The position numbers were made by a program, and so were the translations under genes. 64,000 nucleotides of DNA from an uncultured Lachnoclostridium sp. Its GTDB lineage: Bacteria > Bacillota > Clostridia > Lachnospirales > Lachnospiraceae. The notes beneath the pieces were generated by a model. It saw nothing but the letters and a program-made list of their open reading frames with translations. It searched no databases and was not told where the DNA came from. Positions 54,842 through 63,715 of the stretch are shown one piece after another (position 1 is the first letter of the stretch; every line of letters begins with the position of its first letter). The DNA lies in contig CAOJBY010000004.1 in NCBI GenBank assembly GCA_948330435.1, positions 106,334 to 170,333 on the forward strand. Reading direction: 5' to 3'.

Positions 54842-55775
54842 TTATCTACACTTCTTTAACACAAAAACACCTATTGCCATCATAATCAAGCCCAATCCTC
54901 CAATCAACCAAAGATTCAAATAATCCCCTGTCTGCGGCAATTTCGGCTCTGTCGATGTATTCGTCAGCTTCAAGGTATGCTTCACCAAATCAGGCACATC
55001 TCCCTCATAATTCAATACGGCTTCATGCGGCATGCTATCAAGGATATAACCCTCTGCCGCTTTCATCTCCACAACAAAGTATTTGATATCCTCCACATAG
55101 TTTCCATCCTTAAATACTGCAATCGGAAGCCCCTCTGATTCAGCATGGCCATCTTTATCAATAATGGACAGAACCGCATCATCCAACTCATGCCCCCCGG
55201 TAATATCCGTCTTAGAGATTTCAAGCTTTGTGGCATGATTTTCAAACTCCGCCTTAAGCTCGATCACCTTGACATACTCTCCCTGGTAGGAAGCATCCAG
55301 ATTAAATACCTCCCCACTCAGTACATATCCTTTCGGTGCCTCCATTTCCTTTACATGGTACCGGCCAAGGGGAAGATCATTTAAAAATACGCATCTTCCA
55401 TCTTTCCAGGTTACGGCCTTTCCCACAAGGCTGTCCTTTGCAGACACGACCTTGCCATCCACATTCACAATGTCTTCTGCCACATAAAGACCAAACACCG
55501 CACCCTCAATGCTCTCTTTGTCTCTGCGTCTGCCTTTGTTACCGTAATCTGCACCCTCTGTCGCTCATTGGTGACATTCATGCCTGCATAAACTACCTTT
55601 GTATCCTGAGCCACATAAGACAAATCCGCCTCAATCGGCTGCTGATTCAGTACATAACCCTCCAAGGTATTCGTCTCCACAAGATAATATTTTCCTAAAG
55701 GAAGTCCCTCCAGCTTGGCAATCCCTTTGTCATTTGTGGTAATCTCCTCAATAAGCTGATCCTTTTCATAGTAAC
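54842..55775 (-). pseudogene. Cna-B/SpaA-type pilin-like surface protein, C-terminal fragment with frameshift
   Basis: At least two Cna-B-type beta domains are readable: GIAKLEGLPLGKYYLVET, then after a frameshift near 55490 GRCVFLNDLPLGRYHVKEME, and a third region ending in the sortase signal LPQTGDYLNLWLIGG with a hydrophobic anchor and a positive tail (LKKCR). The real start is lost: the 5' end is joined to an excisionase-type fragment. Such LPxTG adhesins are common on Firmicute conjugative elements, so this is probably debris of one. Confidence 0.75.
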
Positions 55776-55853
55776 AATCTGATAGGCTTTTGACTTCGAC
55801 ACACACAGTTCCGCTGCCACTTCCTCCGCTGTCATAAAAGATTTTTCTGTCAT
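55773..55853 (-). pseudogene. N-terminal fragment of a small helix-turn-helix (excisionase-like) protein
   Basis: ATG 55853 reads MTEKSFMTAEEVAAELCVSK and AYQIV follows before the reading frame enters the pilin-like fragment. The MTAEEVAxELxVSKS start is that of the small HTH proteins often found on integrative elements. About 27 codons remain. The junction at about 55775 marks a recombination or deletion scar. Confidence 0.55.
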
Positions 55854-55901
55854 TCAGACACCCTCCTCTTTCAATATTTAACTTTTTTGTTTAAGTTATT
55901 C

Positions 55902-55931
55902 TTGCTATTCCTATTTGCACCATGTTATACT
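55902..55931 (+). promoter_or_regulatory. Promoter for the XRE regulator
   Basis: TTGCTA (55902-55907), 18-base spacer, TATACT (55926-55931), plus strand, giving a long leader of about 160 bases before ATG 56100. Confidence 0.5.
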
Positions 55932-55954
55932 AACTTCAACAGATTTGTTTAAGC

Positions 55955-56069
55955 AAAGTCATGCACGACTGGAAGAAAACAGGGCGGTGGGTGCTTGCAC
56001 ACGCTGAACTGCTTTCTGACAGGCGTATATGGTGCATGAAGCGGAGCGTAATCGAGTTGGCATGACTTT
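55955..56069 (+). ncRNA. Potentially structured leader of the XRE gene
   Basis: AAAGTCATGC (55955-55964) and GCATGACTTT (56060-56069) are a perfect 10-bp inverted pair enclosing about 95 bases that are more GC-rich than the surroundings and contain further short complementary runs (for example GTGCTTGCAC). A closing helix of this kind suggests a folded RNA. No known motif was recognised. Confidence 0.35.
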
Positions 56070-56099
56070 ACCTCACTTCACAATAACAGAGGTTTTATT

Positions 56100-56633
56100 A
56101 TGGCAATTGGCAAACGTATCCGCTTTTTCCGCAACCGAAAAGGCATGACGCAGAAACAGTTAGGCGAAATCCTCGGCTTTCTCGGAAAGACCTCTGATGT
56201 CTGCATGGCACAGTATGAAACCGAAGCGAGGACACCGAAGTACGACCTTGTAAAAGAAATGGCGAATATCTTTAATGTAAGCACCCACGCCCTCACCATG
56301 CCGGATATTGATACCTATACCGGGCTTATGCACACACTCTTTGCGTTGGAAGATATGTACGGGCTGAAAATCGGGGAGATTGACGGGGAAATCTGCCTGC
56401 GCCTTGACAAGTCCGACTATTCCACTTATACGTCCATGTTCGATATGTTCCACGCATGGCAGGAGCAAGCCGCCAAACTGGAACAGGGCGAGATTACCAA
56501 AGAGGAATACGACCAGTGGCGGTACAAGTACCCGGAACTGGACACCTCAAAGCATTGGGCGAAAGTCCCCTCGCAGGCGGTCAGTGATTATATGCTTAAT
56601 GGATGCGCAAGCGCATCCATGGAAGAATTTTAG
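56100..56633 (+). CDS. XRE-family helix-turn-helix regulator of a mobile element
   Basis: A 177-residue protein with an N-terminal HTH (IRFFRNRKGMTQKQLGEILGF ... VCMAQYETEARTPKYDLVKEMA) and a C-terminal region rich in acidic and aromatic residues (EYDQWRYKYPELDTSKHW). This two-part layout occurs in regulators of Firmicute conjugative transposons. It is isolated here on the plus strand among element debris, so probably a remnant of an integrated element. Composition differs from the AT-rich TIR/radical SAM block next to it. Confidence 0.75.
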   Translation: MAIGKRIRFFRNRKGMTQKQLGEILGFLGKTSDVCMAQYETEARTPKYDLVKEMANIFNVSTHALTMPDIDTYTGLMHTLFALEDMYGLKIGEIDGEICLRLDKSDYSTYTSMFDMFHAWQEQAAKLEQGEITKEEYDQWRYKYPELDTSKHWAKVPSQAVSDYMLNGCASASMEEF

Positions 56634-56939
56634 AAAATCGAGAAAGAGGAAAAGAAAACATCTAAACAGAAAAAGAAGAAAGCATATCTCGCCTAACGGC
56701 TCGATGACGGACATTCGCCAAATGGACTTTTGTGCAAGCACAAGTCCATCCGGCTCATTGTCAACGCAAAAAGACCTTGCCGATATTCAGTTACATTTCT
56801 GAAAATCAGCAAGGTTTTCTTTATGCCATTGATATAATTATTTAGTGCGTGACGTTGAAAATGTTGCCAAATCGTTGCCAACGCTTAAACAAATTTACTT
56901 GAAACACGCATAAATTCTAGGTTCTTAAGGCCCATTCCA
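56634..56939 (+). other. Element-guaA junction, two hairpins, no gene
   Basis: 306 bases between the XRE stop and the guaA 3' end. An imperfect hairpin ATGGACT ... AGTCCAT lies at 56722-56749. A second, ACCTTGC / GCAAGGT (56774-56780 with 56809-56815), with an inner TTCAG/CTGAA pair and then TTTTCTTT, could terminate the XRE transcript. No second copy of the guaA 3' end was found by eye in the window. Confidence 0.45.
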
Positions 56940-58232
56940 TCACTCAAATTCGATAGTCGCCGGCGGCTTCGGACTCATATCGTAGCACACTCGATTCACA
57001 TGCTCCACCTCTTCCAATATCCGATTTGTAATTCTCTCCAATATCTCCCAGTCAACTTTCTCGATAGAAGCCGTCATGGCATCAATGGTATTAATAGCCC
57101 GAATAATAACCATATACTCAAATACCCGTGCATGGTTCTTCATCCCAACTGACTTGAAGTCCGGCACCACCGTAAAGTACTGCCAAACCTTCTTGTCCAG
57201 ACCAGCTTTCGCAAATTCCTCCCGAAGAATTGCGTCGGATTCCCGAACTGCTTCCAGGCGGTCTCTCGTAATCGCACCCAGACACCTTACGCCAAGTCCC
57301 GGTCCCGGGAACGGCTGACGGTATACCATATCATGAGGTAGTCCCAGCTCCACACCACAGGCACGCACTTCATCCTTGAAAAGCTGCTTTAAGGGTTCCA
57401 CCAACCGGAATTTCAGATCCTCCGGCAGCCCTCCTACATTGTGATGAGACTTTACCATCTTCGCCGTCTTAGTCCCACTCTCAATAATATCCGGATAAAT
57501 GGTTCCCTGCCCAAGGAAATCAATTCCCTTAAGCTTCCTGGCTTCCTCCTCAAATACACGGATAAATTCACTGCCAATAATTTTCCGCTTCTGCTCCGGA
57601 TCCGCCACATTTTCCAGCTTGCCCAGAAAGTGTTCAGAAGCATCCACATAAATAAGATTCGCATGAAGTTCGTCACGGAATATCTTCACTACGCTTTCTG
57701 ACTCATTTTTACGCATAAGACCATGATTTACATGAACGCATACCAGTTGCTGCCCGATTGCCTTGATCAGCATAGCTGCCACTACAGAAGAATCCACACC
57801 GCCGGACAATGCCAGAAGCACCTTTTTATCACCTACCTGCTGGCGGATTAATTCCACCTGATCCTCAATGAAGTTTTTCATATTCCAGTTCGCCTCAGCT
57901 TTGCAGTCCCCGAACAGGAACTTCTTAAGCTGCTCCTGATCTGGAAGCTGTTCAAGCCGAGTCTCACATTTTGACTGAGGATAATCAATGGAAATCATAG
58001 GATAACCCAGATCGTAAAGTTCAGGTCGAATCTCTACTGCTTGTCCATCCACCACGCGGTTCTCTCCACCGTTTAATATAATGCCTTTCACATTGTCAAA
58101 AGCTTTCAGTTCCTCAGCAGTAATATCATGGGGATGAATCTCACTGTATACACCAAGATTACGGATCTCACGGGCAATTACAGTATTTTGTGTACTGCCT
58201 AAATCCAAAATTACAATTAAATCCTGCTTCAT
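56940..58232 (-). CDS. guaA: GMP synthase, glutaminase domain degenerate
   Basis: A 430-residue enzyme, against about 515-520 for usual GuaA. The ATP pyrophosphatase part (LALSGGVDSSVVAAML) and the dimerisation domain to PKPPATIEFE are complete, so XMP to GMP conversion should work. The N-terminal class I amidotransferase domain is cut down to about 110 residues: the GICYG nucleophile region reads MISIDYPQSKCE, and the His-Glu end of the triad (FHPE) is missing. Ammonia must come from solution or another subunit. Element remnants abut its 3' end. Confidence 0.9.
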   Translation of the reverse strand: MKQDLIVILDLGSTQNTVIAREIRNLGVYSEIHPHDITAEELKAFDNVKGIILNGGENRVVDGQAVEIRPELYDLGYPMISIDYPQSKCETRLEQLPDQEQLKKFLFGDCKAEANWNMKNFIEDQVELIRQQVGDKKVLLALSGGVDSSVVAAMLIKAIGQQLVCVHVNHGLMRKNESESVVKIFRDELHANLIYVDASEHFLGKLENVADPEQKRKIIGSEFIRVFEEEARKLKGIDFLGQGTIYPDIIESGTKTAKMVKSHHNVGGLPEDLKFRLVEPLKQLFKDEVRACGVELGLPHDMVYRQPFPGPGLGVRCLGAITRDRLEAVRESDAILREEFAKAGLDKKVWQYFTVVPDFKSVGMKNHARVFEYMVIIRAINTIDAMTASIEKVDWEILERITNRILEEVEHVNRVCYDMSPKPPATIEFE

Positions 58233-58321
58233 GAAAAATGGTCTCCTTATCTTTTATTTTCTATCCACCTTGATTCATTATAACAGATATGCCGGAATAT
58301 TGTATAGAGTTTCTTCCATGT

Positions 58322-59419
58322 TCACGGCTTATCCCCTAATTCATCAAACATCTCTTTCACTGTTGGTGCATTCTTTGTCAATCGCTTAATACTCAACTCC
58401 TCTGCTTTATTATTCGCCAGACGGAGGTTGTTCTCAGAGGAAAGAAGTGCTTCCTTGGTCTTCTGCAAATGCGTGATGGTTTTGTCAATCTCCTCAATGG
58501 CAATCTTAAACTTATCGCTTGCAATTCGATAATTTCGTGCAAAGCCCTCTTTAAAAGCATTCATATTCTCCTCAAAGTGAAGAATGTCCACCTGCTGATG
58601 CTTTACAACCTCCAGTTCCTGGCGATACTTTAAAGAATTCAATGCCGCATTTCGAAGCAGTGTAATCATGGGAATAAAGAATTGGGGACGAATCACGTAC
58701 ATTTTTTCATATTTGTAGGAAACGTCCACAATCCCATTATTGTAAAGTTCATTGTCAATCTCAAGGAGCGAAACCAGTACAGCATATTCACATTTCTTTT
58801 CACGCCTGTCCTTATCAAGCTCCTTTAAAAAATCCTCATTTTTATGCTTGGTGGCAGTCTCGTCCATCTCATTTTTCATCTCAAACATAATAGAAATGAA
58901 TTCTACTCCATCTACCTCTTCTCTGAAAATAAAATCCCCCTTACTTCCCGTCCGTGCATCGTTATCTTTTTCAAAATAAGCCGCCGGAAACGCAGTCATT
59001 CTCAGAGAGTTAAACTGCGTCAGACAGTGCTGTTCCAGACTCTCTCCTATCATTTTTGTGGATTGTCTGGCCTTGAAATCCTTGTAATATTCTATCTGTT
59101 CATCTTTTAACTTCAGCCTTTCCTCATATTGCTTCTGCAGGGACTGTTCCTTTAATTCATGCTCTGTCTCTTTGTTTGACAACTGACTTTTCAGTTGTGT
59201 AATCTCTGTCGCTTTCAGGAAAAGTTCTTTCTCTTTTTCCTGAATCGCTTCACTTATTGCAAGCTTCAACTCACTTTCTTTTTTTTCTGTAAAATACTTT
59301 TCTCGCTCTTTAAGAGCCTTTTCAAATTCTTTATCTCGAACCTGTCGGACAATCTGTGCATAGCCAGACTCATCCACTACAAAGACTTCTCCGCAATTAG
59401 GGCATTTAATCTCCTGCAT
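58322..59419 (-). CDS. DUF2130-domain protein
   Basis: A 365-residue protein: an N-terminal zinc-ribbon-like CPNCGEVF, a long charged coiled coil (about 25-130, Lys/Glu-rich), then the DUF2130 core with GSKGDFIFREE and ISIMFEMKNEM, which resembles a PD-(D/E)XK nuclease. Function is not known. Its ATG overlaps the end of the DUF362 gene, so the two are coupled. Confidence 0.8.
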   Translation of the reverse strand: MQEIKCPNCGEVFVVDESGYAQIVRQVRDKEFEKALKEREKYFTEKKESELKLAISEAIQEKEKELFLKATEITQLKSQLSNKETEHELKEQSLQKQYEERLKLKDEQIEYYKDFKARQSTKMIGESLEQHCLTQFNSLRMTAFPAAYFEKDNDARTGSKGDFIFREEVDGVEFISIMFEMKNEMDETATKHKNEDFLKELDKDRREKKCEYAVLVSLLEIDNELYNNGIVDVSYKYEKMYVIRPQFFIPMITLLRNAALNSLKYRQELEVVKHQQVDILHFEENMNAFKEGFARNYRIASDKFKIAIEEIDKTITHLQKTKEALLSSENNLRLANNKAEELSIKRLTKNAPTVKEMFDELGDKP

Positions 59420-60546
59420 TATAGATCAATCCTTTTTAAAATGTACTTTCTGGTTCCAAGGCCAACTTTCTCTCCCTGTTCCAGGGTAGCTTTCCACTCT
59501 ATATTGGGATTGGAATCCTTAAAATGATCATGGTGGCATTTCCATCCCGGTGAAGAAAGATTCTCTCCAAGCTGACTGTCCGCTATAGGCTGTGCCTGCA
59601 GGCAGGCATCAGCACACGCCTGATCAAGAGCCACCGGATCAAAACTGGCAAACATTCCGATATCCGGAAGGATTGGGGCATCATTTTCTCCATGGCAATC
59701 GCAGTTGGGGCTAATATCCTGAACCAGAGAAATATGAAAGCATGGACGGCCATAGCAGACTGCATGAGCATATTCTGCCATCTTCCGATCAAGTTCTTCA
59801 TTAGCACTGTCATTCGGATTATAAACCGCATCAAAGCTACAGGCTCCAATGCACCGCCCGCAACCTTTGCATTTATCATAATCAATGACAGCTTTTCTGT
59901 TCACATAGGAAATGGCATCACTGCTGCATTCTCTGGCACATCGCCGACAGCCCCGGCAAAGCTCCTCCTGGATCGCCGGCTTCCCGTTCTTGTGCTGATC
60001 CATCTTTCCCGCCCGGCTTCCGCATCCCATACCAATGTTTTTGAGTGCACCGCCAAAACCCGTAGCCTCATGTCCTTTAAAATGCGTCAGACTTATAAAT
60101 ATATCTGCATCCATAATTGCCCGGCCTATTTTTGCCGTCTGACAATATTCTCCGTTCACGACAGGTACTTCCACTTCGTCAGTTCCTCTCAGGCCATCAC
60201 CAATAATAATCTGACAGCCTGTAGTTACCGTGTTAAACCCATTCAGATTCGCACAATCCATATGCTCCAGTGCATTTTTACGGCTTCCTGGATATAGAGT
60301 ATTGCAGTCTGTCAAAAAGGGCAGACCACCTTGCTCCTTACAAAGATCCGCTATTGTTTTTGCATAATTGGGACGTAAGAATGCCAGGTTTCCCAATTCT
60401 CCAAAATGCATTTTGATTGCAACAAACTTCCCGTCCATATCAATGTCTTTCATTCCCGCTGCAATACAGAGCCGTCTCAGCTTATCAAGCTGGCTTGTGC
60501 CTACAGAACAACGAAAATTTGTAAAGTAAACCATTGCTTTTTCCAT
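59419..60546 (-). CDS. DUF362 protein with two 4Fe-4S ferredoxin motifs
   Basis: A 375-residue protein with DUF362 regions at both ends (HFGELGNLAFLRP, FISLTHFKGHEATGFGGALKNIGMGCGSRAGK) and a ferredoxin insert (CRGCRRCARECSSDAI, CKGCGRCIGACSFDAV). The cysteine spacing fits two 4Fe-4S clusters. Probably an electron-transfer protein of anaerobic metabolism; specific partners unknown. Confidence 0.85.
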   Translation of the reverse strand: MEKAMVYFTNFRCSVGTSQLDKLRRLCIAAGMKDIDMDGKFVAIKMHFGELGNLAFLRPNYAKTIADLCKEQGGLPFLTDCNTLYPGSRKNALEHMDCANLNGFNTVTTGCQIIIGDGLRGTDEVEVPVVNGEYCQTAKIGRAIMDADIFISLTHFKGHEATGFGGALKNIGMGCGSRAGKMDQHKNGKPAIQEELCRGCRRCARECSSDAISYVNRKAVIDYDKCKGCGRCIGACSFDAVYNPNDSANEELDRKMAEYAHAVCYGRPCFHISLVQDISPNCDCHGENDAPILPDIGMFASFDPVALDQACADACLQAQPIADSQLGENLSSPGWKCHHDHFKDSNPNIEWKATLEQGEKVGLGTRKYILKRIDL

Positions 60547-60655
60547 TTCTTTTTCTCCTCATACGCCGTATTTTTATCTCTGCTTTTTATATTACCATGT
60601 AAATGTTTCTTTTTCCATATCTTTTCTCAAAGGTTTAGTAGTTAAATCCGAATTA

Positions 60656-61630
60656 TTAGACCTCTAATGCTCTTCCCATTTCAATACCTATATACTGAAG
60701 AACATCTATAACAACTGAATTTCCGAACTGTCGATATGCCTGATTGGATTTTTCACTTATTTTGTAAGAGTCCGGATACCCCATCAGTCTTGCACATTCT
60801 CTCGGGTGAAGCTTTCTGGGCCTGCCATTGATTAAATAACCACCCGTTTTAGCAAACACACCTCCACCATACGCAGAAAACGTGATTGCAATTCCTTTTG
60901 TACTGTAAATTCTTTCCCCCTGACCACCCTTATTAACAATGCCTAATCTAATAGGCTTATTGCTGTATACATTATCCTGCAAATAATTATAGTAAATATC
61001 AGGTCGGTCAACATACAGATCTTCTGTCAAAGAACTGTTTTGCAATAAATAATCTTCAACATGCTTTGTAAGTTTCATGGCTTTCGGAAATATAAAATTC
61101 TTTATTATAACATCATTTCTAAAACAAACCATATAAATTCTTTCCCGTTTCTGTGGGATTCCATAGTCGACTGAATTTAACACCCGCTGATTAAACGTGT
61201 AGCCCAATTCTTCCATAGTAGCTTTTACAACTTCAAGTGTTTTCCCTCCAGCGTGAGTTGCAAAGTTCTTAACATTTTCCATAAATACAATTTGGGGGTT
61301 TTTTTCTTTAACTATGCGTGCAACATCAAAGAACAATGTTCCTCTGCTGTCTTCAAATCCACGCTGTTTTCCACTTATGGAAAAAGCCTGGCAAGGAAAC
61401 CCTGCACATAAAATATCATGATCTGGTATGGTCTTTTCATCCACTTTAGTAATATCACCTTCGGGAACATCGCCAAAATTATCATAATATACTTTTTGTA
61501 CCGGAACATCCCACTCATTAGAGTAAACACATTCAGCACCCAATGATTCAAGGGCAATCCGAAATCCGCCAAGCCCCGCAAATAAGTCAATAAATTTCCA
61601 GCCTTTGAAGTATTGTTTATCAACTGTTAT
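60656..61630 (-). CDS. DNA (cytosine-5-)-methyltransferase
   Basis: A 324-residue C5 methyltransferase from ATG 61630 (AGGGAG 6 bases upstream). Motif I FIDLFAGLGGFRIAL, the catalytic motif IV GFPCQAFSISGKQRG and motif VI FMENVKNFATH are intact, and the C-terminal GNSVV motif X region is present. No restriction endonuclease gene of the usual type is adjacent, so it may be solitary or its partner is elsewhere. The promoter carries an operator-like palindrome. Confidence 0.92.
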   Translation of the reverse strand: MTVDKQYFKGWKFIDLFAGLGGFRIALESLGAECVYSNEWDVPVQKVYYDNFGDVPEGDITKVDEKTIPDHDILCAGFPCQAFSISGKQRGFEDSRGTLFFDVARIVKEKNPQIVFMENVKNFATHAGGKTLEVVKATMEELGYTFNQRVLNSVDYGIPQKRERIYMVCFRNDVIIKNFIFPKAMKLTKHVEDYLLQNSSLTEDLYVDRPDIYYNYLQDNVYSNKPIRLGIVNKGGQGERIYSTKGIAITFSAYGGGVFAKTGGYLINGRPRKLHPRECARLMGYPDSYKISEKSNQAYRQFGNSVVIDVLQYIGIEMGRALEV

Positions 61631-61667
61631 CATAATAAACTCCCTAAGTCCCCTTACATTCGCACCG

Positions 61668-61738
61668 ATCATAACGCTATGAGTTATGCTTTGTCAAGAT
61701 GAGTATCTGTTACACTGCTTTCGTAAAATGACATTTTA
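61668..61738 (-). promoter_or_regulatory. Methyltransferase promoter with upstream palindrome
   Basis: TTGACA (61692-61697), 18-base spacer, TATGAT (61668-61673), minus strand. A perfect 15-bp palindrome TAAAATG-A-CATTTTA (61724-61738) lies 27 bases upstream of the -35, a likely regulator site. Confidence 0.6.
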
Positions 61739-61945
61739 TGAATTAAATATTCTTCTTTTATTATTCTATTGCCAGTATACACACACGCCCTGATGTGATA
61801 AAATTGCACTAAGCATTAGCAAAAATGAGGTGTATAAGTTGCATACGATATTTCAAAGAACAGAAATCTCAGAACCGGCCTTGTTCAGTCCGTCTGACAC
61901 AACCCCAAAATAAAAAACTTTCCGGAAATTCGTACCTCCACATTT
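61739..61945. other. Intergenic stretch, nothing recognised
   Basis: 207 bases upstream of the phosphorylase remnant, AT-rich at the left. No frame or hairpin of note. Confidence 0.3.
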
Positions 61946-62362
61946 TCTGACAGCATTATTATTCCCGTTTCTGCCATCCGGAATGAAAGTACCAGTTATC
62001 ATTATATCGCACCCTCACCGGAAATCAAAGCAGATTCGCATTCCATTCAAATACTAAAAAATGTTTTAACAGCCTGTGGCTACTCTTATGTAAAAGGCAA
62101 AACATGGACTTCGGACACTATCTACAGGGAAACACTCTCTGCCATTGAGGAACGCCGACAAGAGGGCTGTCTTGCCGTAGAAATGGAATGTGCCTCTATG
62201 TTGGCAGTTGCAAAGTACAGGCACATTCCTTTTATTCAATTTTTATATGGAGCGGACAACCTCAGTTCTGAATCATGGGAAATCAGAGATTTAATGTCTT
62301 ATGGACTTACCAATGCTGAAAAGTATATGGTACTTGCTTTCGAATGCGGACTTGCTTTGTGA
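61946..62362 (+). pseudogene. Nucleoside phosphorylase (PNP/UDP family), C-terminal remnant
   Basis: The frame from about 61946 to TGA at 62360-62362 reads IIIPVSAIRNESTSYHYIAP, VKGKTWTSDTIYRET and GCLAVEMECASMLAVAKY, the substrate-binding VEME(C) motif of uridine/purine nucleoside phosphorylases. There is no start codon and the N-terminal half is missing, so it is a 5'-truncated gene. Confidence 0.7.
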
Positions 62363-62598
62363 AACAATCCTGGGAATGGTCATTATCAGCGTTAACCAGA
62401 ATAAGACTGACATTTCTCCTGCCAGACAAGACTTGTCTAGTGCCAAATGAAAAAATCCCCTATCTTTGGGGGATTCATAATGCCTTTACAGTCAGTTTCT
62501 TACACTGTCTGCTTTCCAAACATTTTGATGTATTCCTTCCCTCTGCTTCCTTTAGTATACTATCAACCCCCATTGATTTCAAAGTGTGACAAAGGAAA
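62363..62598. other. Intergenic stretch downstream of the toxin gene
   Basis: 236 bases holding the terminator at 62453-62475 and otherwise no recognised feature. Confidence 0.3.
62453..62475 (-). terminator. Terminator downstream of the toxin-antitoxin pair
   Basis: AATCCCC / GGGGATT stem; on the minus strand it is followed by a run of six T. It lies about 125 bases beyond the PIN gene stop. Confidence 0.65.
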
Positions 62599-63024
62599 TT
62601 AAAGATCTCCATCTTCCATCAAAGCAATGAAATCATCAGGGAGCATTGCTTTTACCATTCCATCCTGATAATCCTTTACATTTCTGGTGATAATACAGTC
62701 CATTTCTGCTTTTACTGCTGTCCTCTCAATAACTGCATCCTCATAGTCGTTGACCGCCGAAGCAAGGGCATCCAAACATTCATCCCTTGTCACTGCCAGT
62801 ATCCCCATAAGGGAGTATAATTTTCCCATCACCTGTTTTGCCTGTTCTGTAGTGTGCAAATATTTTCTTACAAGATAATAGATATCGGTAGCGGAACTTG
62901 CTGTGATATATGTATCCATGACCTGATTCGCAGTCATAAGAAAAATCCTTTCCGCACTCTCCTTCCAAGGCTCTCTGGATGTCAGTGCATCTACAATTAC
63001 ATTTGTATCAATCAGCACTTTCAT
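62599..63024 (-). CDS. PIN-domain toxin (VapC-like)
   Basis: A 141-residue PIN-fold ribonuclease. LIDTNVIVDAL holds the first Asp, VNDYEDAVIERTA the central acidic residues, and CIITRNVKDYQDG the last. These chelate Mg2+ and cut RNA when the antitoxin is absent. The start follows the antitoxin stop directly, so the two are cotranscribed. Confidence 0.85.
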   Translation of the reverse strand: MKVLIDTNVIVDALTSREPWKESAERIFLMTANQVMDTYITASSATDIYYLVRKYLHTTEQAKQVMGKLYSLMGILAVTRDECLDALASAVNDYEDAVIERTAVKAEMDCIITRNVKDYQDGMVKAMLPDDFIALMEDGDL

Positions 63025-63240
63025 TTATTTTGCACCAAACCTCTCCCTTTTTGCCCCATCCACATCTGCATCTATGGGAAGAATCCCAAATAAGGATTTT
63101 GCAGTTTCCACCCTGTCCTGATATGGATTTGTCAGCTTTGCCACTACCTTGCCATTCTTTGTGATGAAAATATCCTCCGTTGCAGACAATACCAGATATT
63201 TACCGAGATTGTTTTTCAGTTCTGTTGCCGTAACTGACAT
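63025..63240 (-). CDS. Phd/YefM-family antitoxin
   Basis: A 71-residue protein: SVTATELKNNLGKYLVLSA and FITKNGKVVAKLTNP are the hallmark DNA-binding part of Phd/YefM; the C-terminal tail would cover the toxin. RBS AAAGGAG upstream. It should repress its own promoter at 63267-63295. Confidence 0.88.
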   Translation of the reverse strand: MSVTATELKNNLGKYLVLSATEDIFITKNGKVVAKLTNPYQDRVETAKSLFGILPIDADVDGAKRERFGAK

Positions 63241-63266
63241 AAGATCACTCCTTTCTCCGTACTATT

Positions 63267-63295
63267 ATTATATCTAAATCGCACGATTTTAGCAA
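63267..63295 (-). promoter_or_regulatory. Toxin-antitoxin promoter with operator in the spacer
   Basis: TTGCTA (63290-63295), 17-base spacer, TATAAT (63267-63272), minus strand. The palindrome AAATCG-CA-CGATTT (63276-63289) lies inside the spacer, so a bound antitoxin would block RNA polymerase. Confidence 0.75.
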
Positions 63296-63427
63296 TATAT
63301 TTAGCTAAAATATGCAGGAAAATGTGCAGGAGCCCCAATCCAAAAGCCAGAGTTCCTTTTATCCCGTTTCCTGTAAAACAACTTCCCTGTACCACTATCT
63401 GTCATCCCTGTGCTTCTTATGTTCAGG

Positions 63428-63715
63428 TCAGTCAGGATTATGGTAGATTACACCGTCAAAATCATCCTCAAAGTTGGTCTGGGTGTCGTGGTCTGCATCC
63501 TTGCAGTGCAGACAGGCATCATAACCCCCAAAGTCCAGAACAGGGTATCCAGCCTCATATGCCTCTTTCCGCTTCTTCTGGTTGGCTTTGTAATGTTCCA
63601 TCCTCTCCCCGTGGCACTGGGCTTCATGTTCTTCTTTTTCAAACTGCTCCCTAAAATATTCTGAGACACAGTTTGGTATACCAACATCAGGGAAATTCTC
63701 CCTGTTCAGGGGCAA
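63428..63715 (-). CDS. Hypothetical acidic protein, start uncertain
   Basis: A 95-residue frame from TTG 63715; charged front (FREQFEKEEHEAQ) and an acidic tail ending DDFDGVIYHNPD, with CLHC near residue 70. The composition looks coding. The start overlaps the end of the integrase fragment, so the N-terminus may be a product of rearrangement. No family is recognised. Confidence 0.45.
   Translation of the reverse strand: MPLNRENFPDVGIPNCVSEYFREQFEKEEHEAQCHGERMEHYKANQKKRKEAYEAGYPVLDFGGYDACLHCKDADHDTQTNFEDDFDGVIYHNPD

Noticed and set aside
58233..58321. Guanine riboswitch before guaA
   Set aside because: The 89-base leader lacks the three-way junction core and conserved loops of purine riboswitches.
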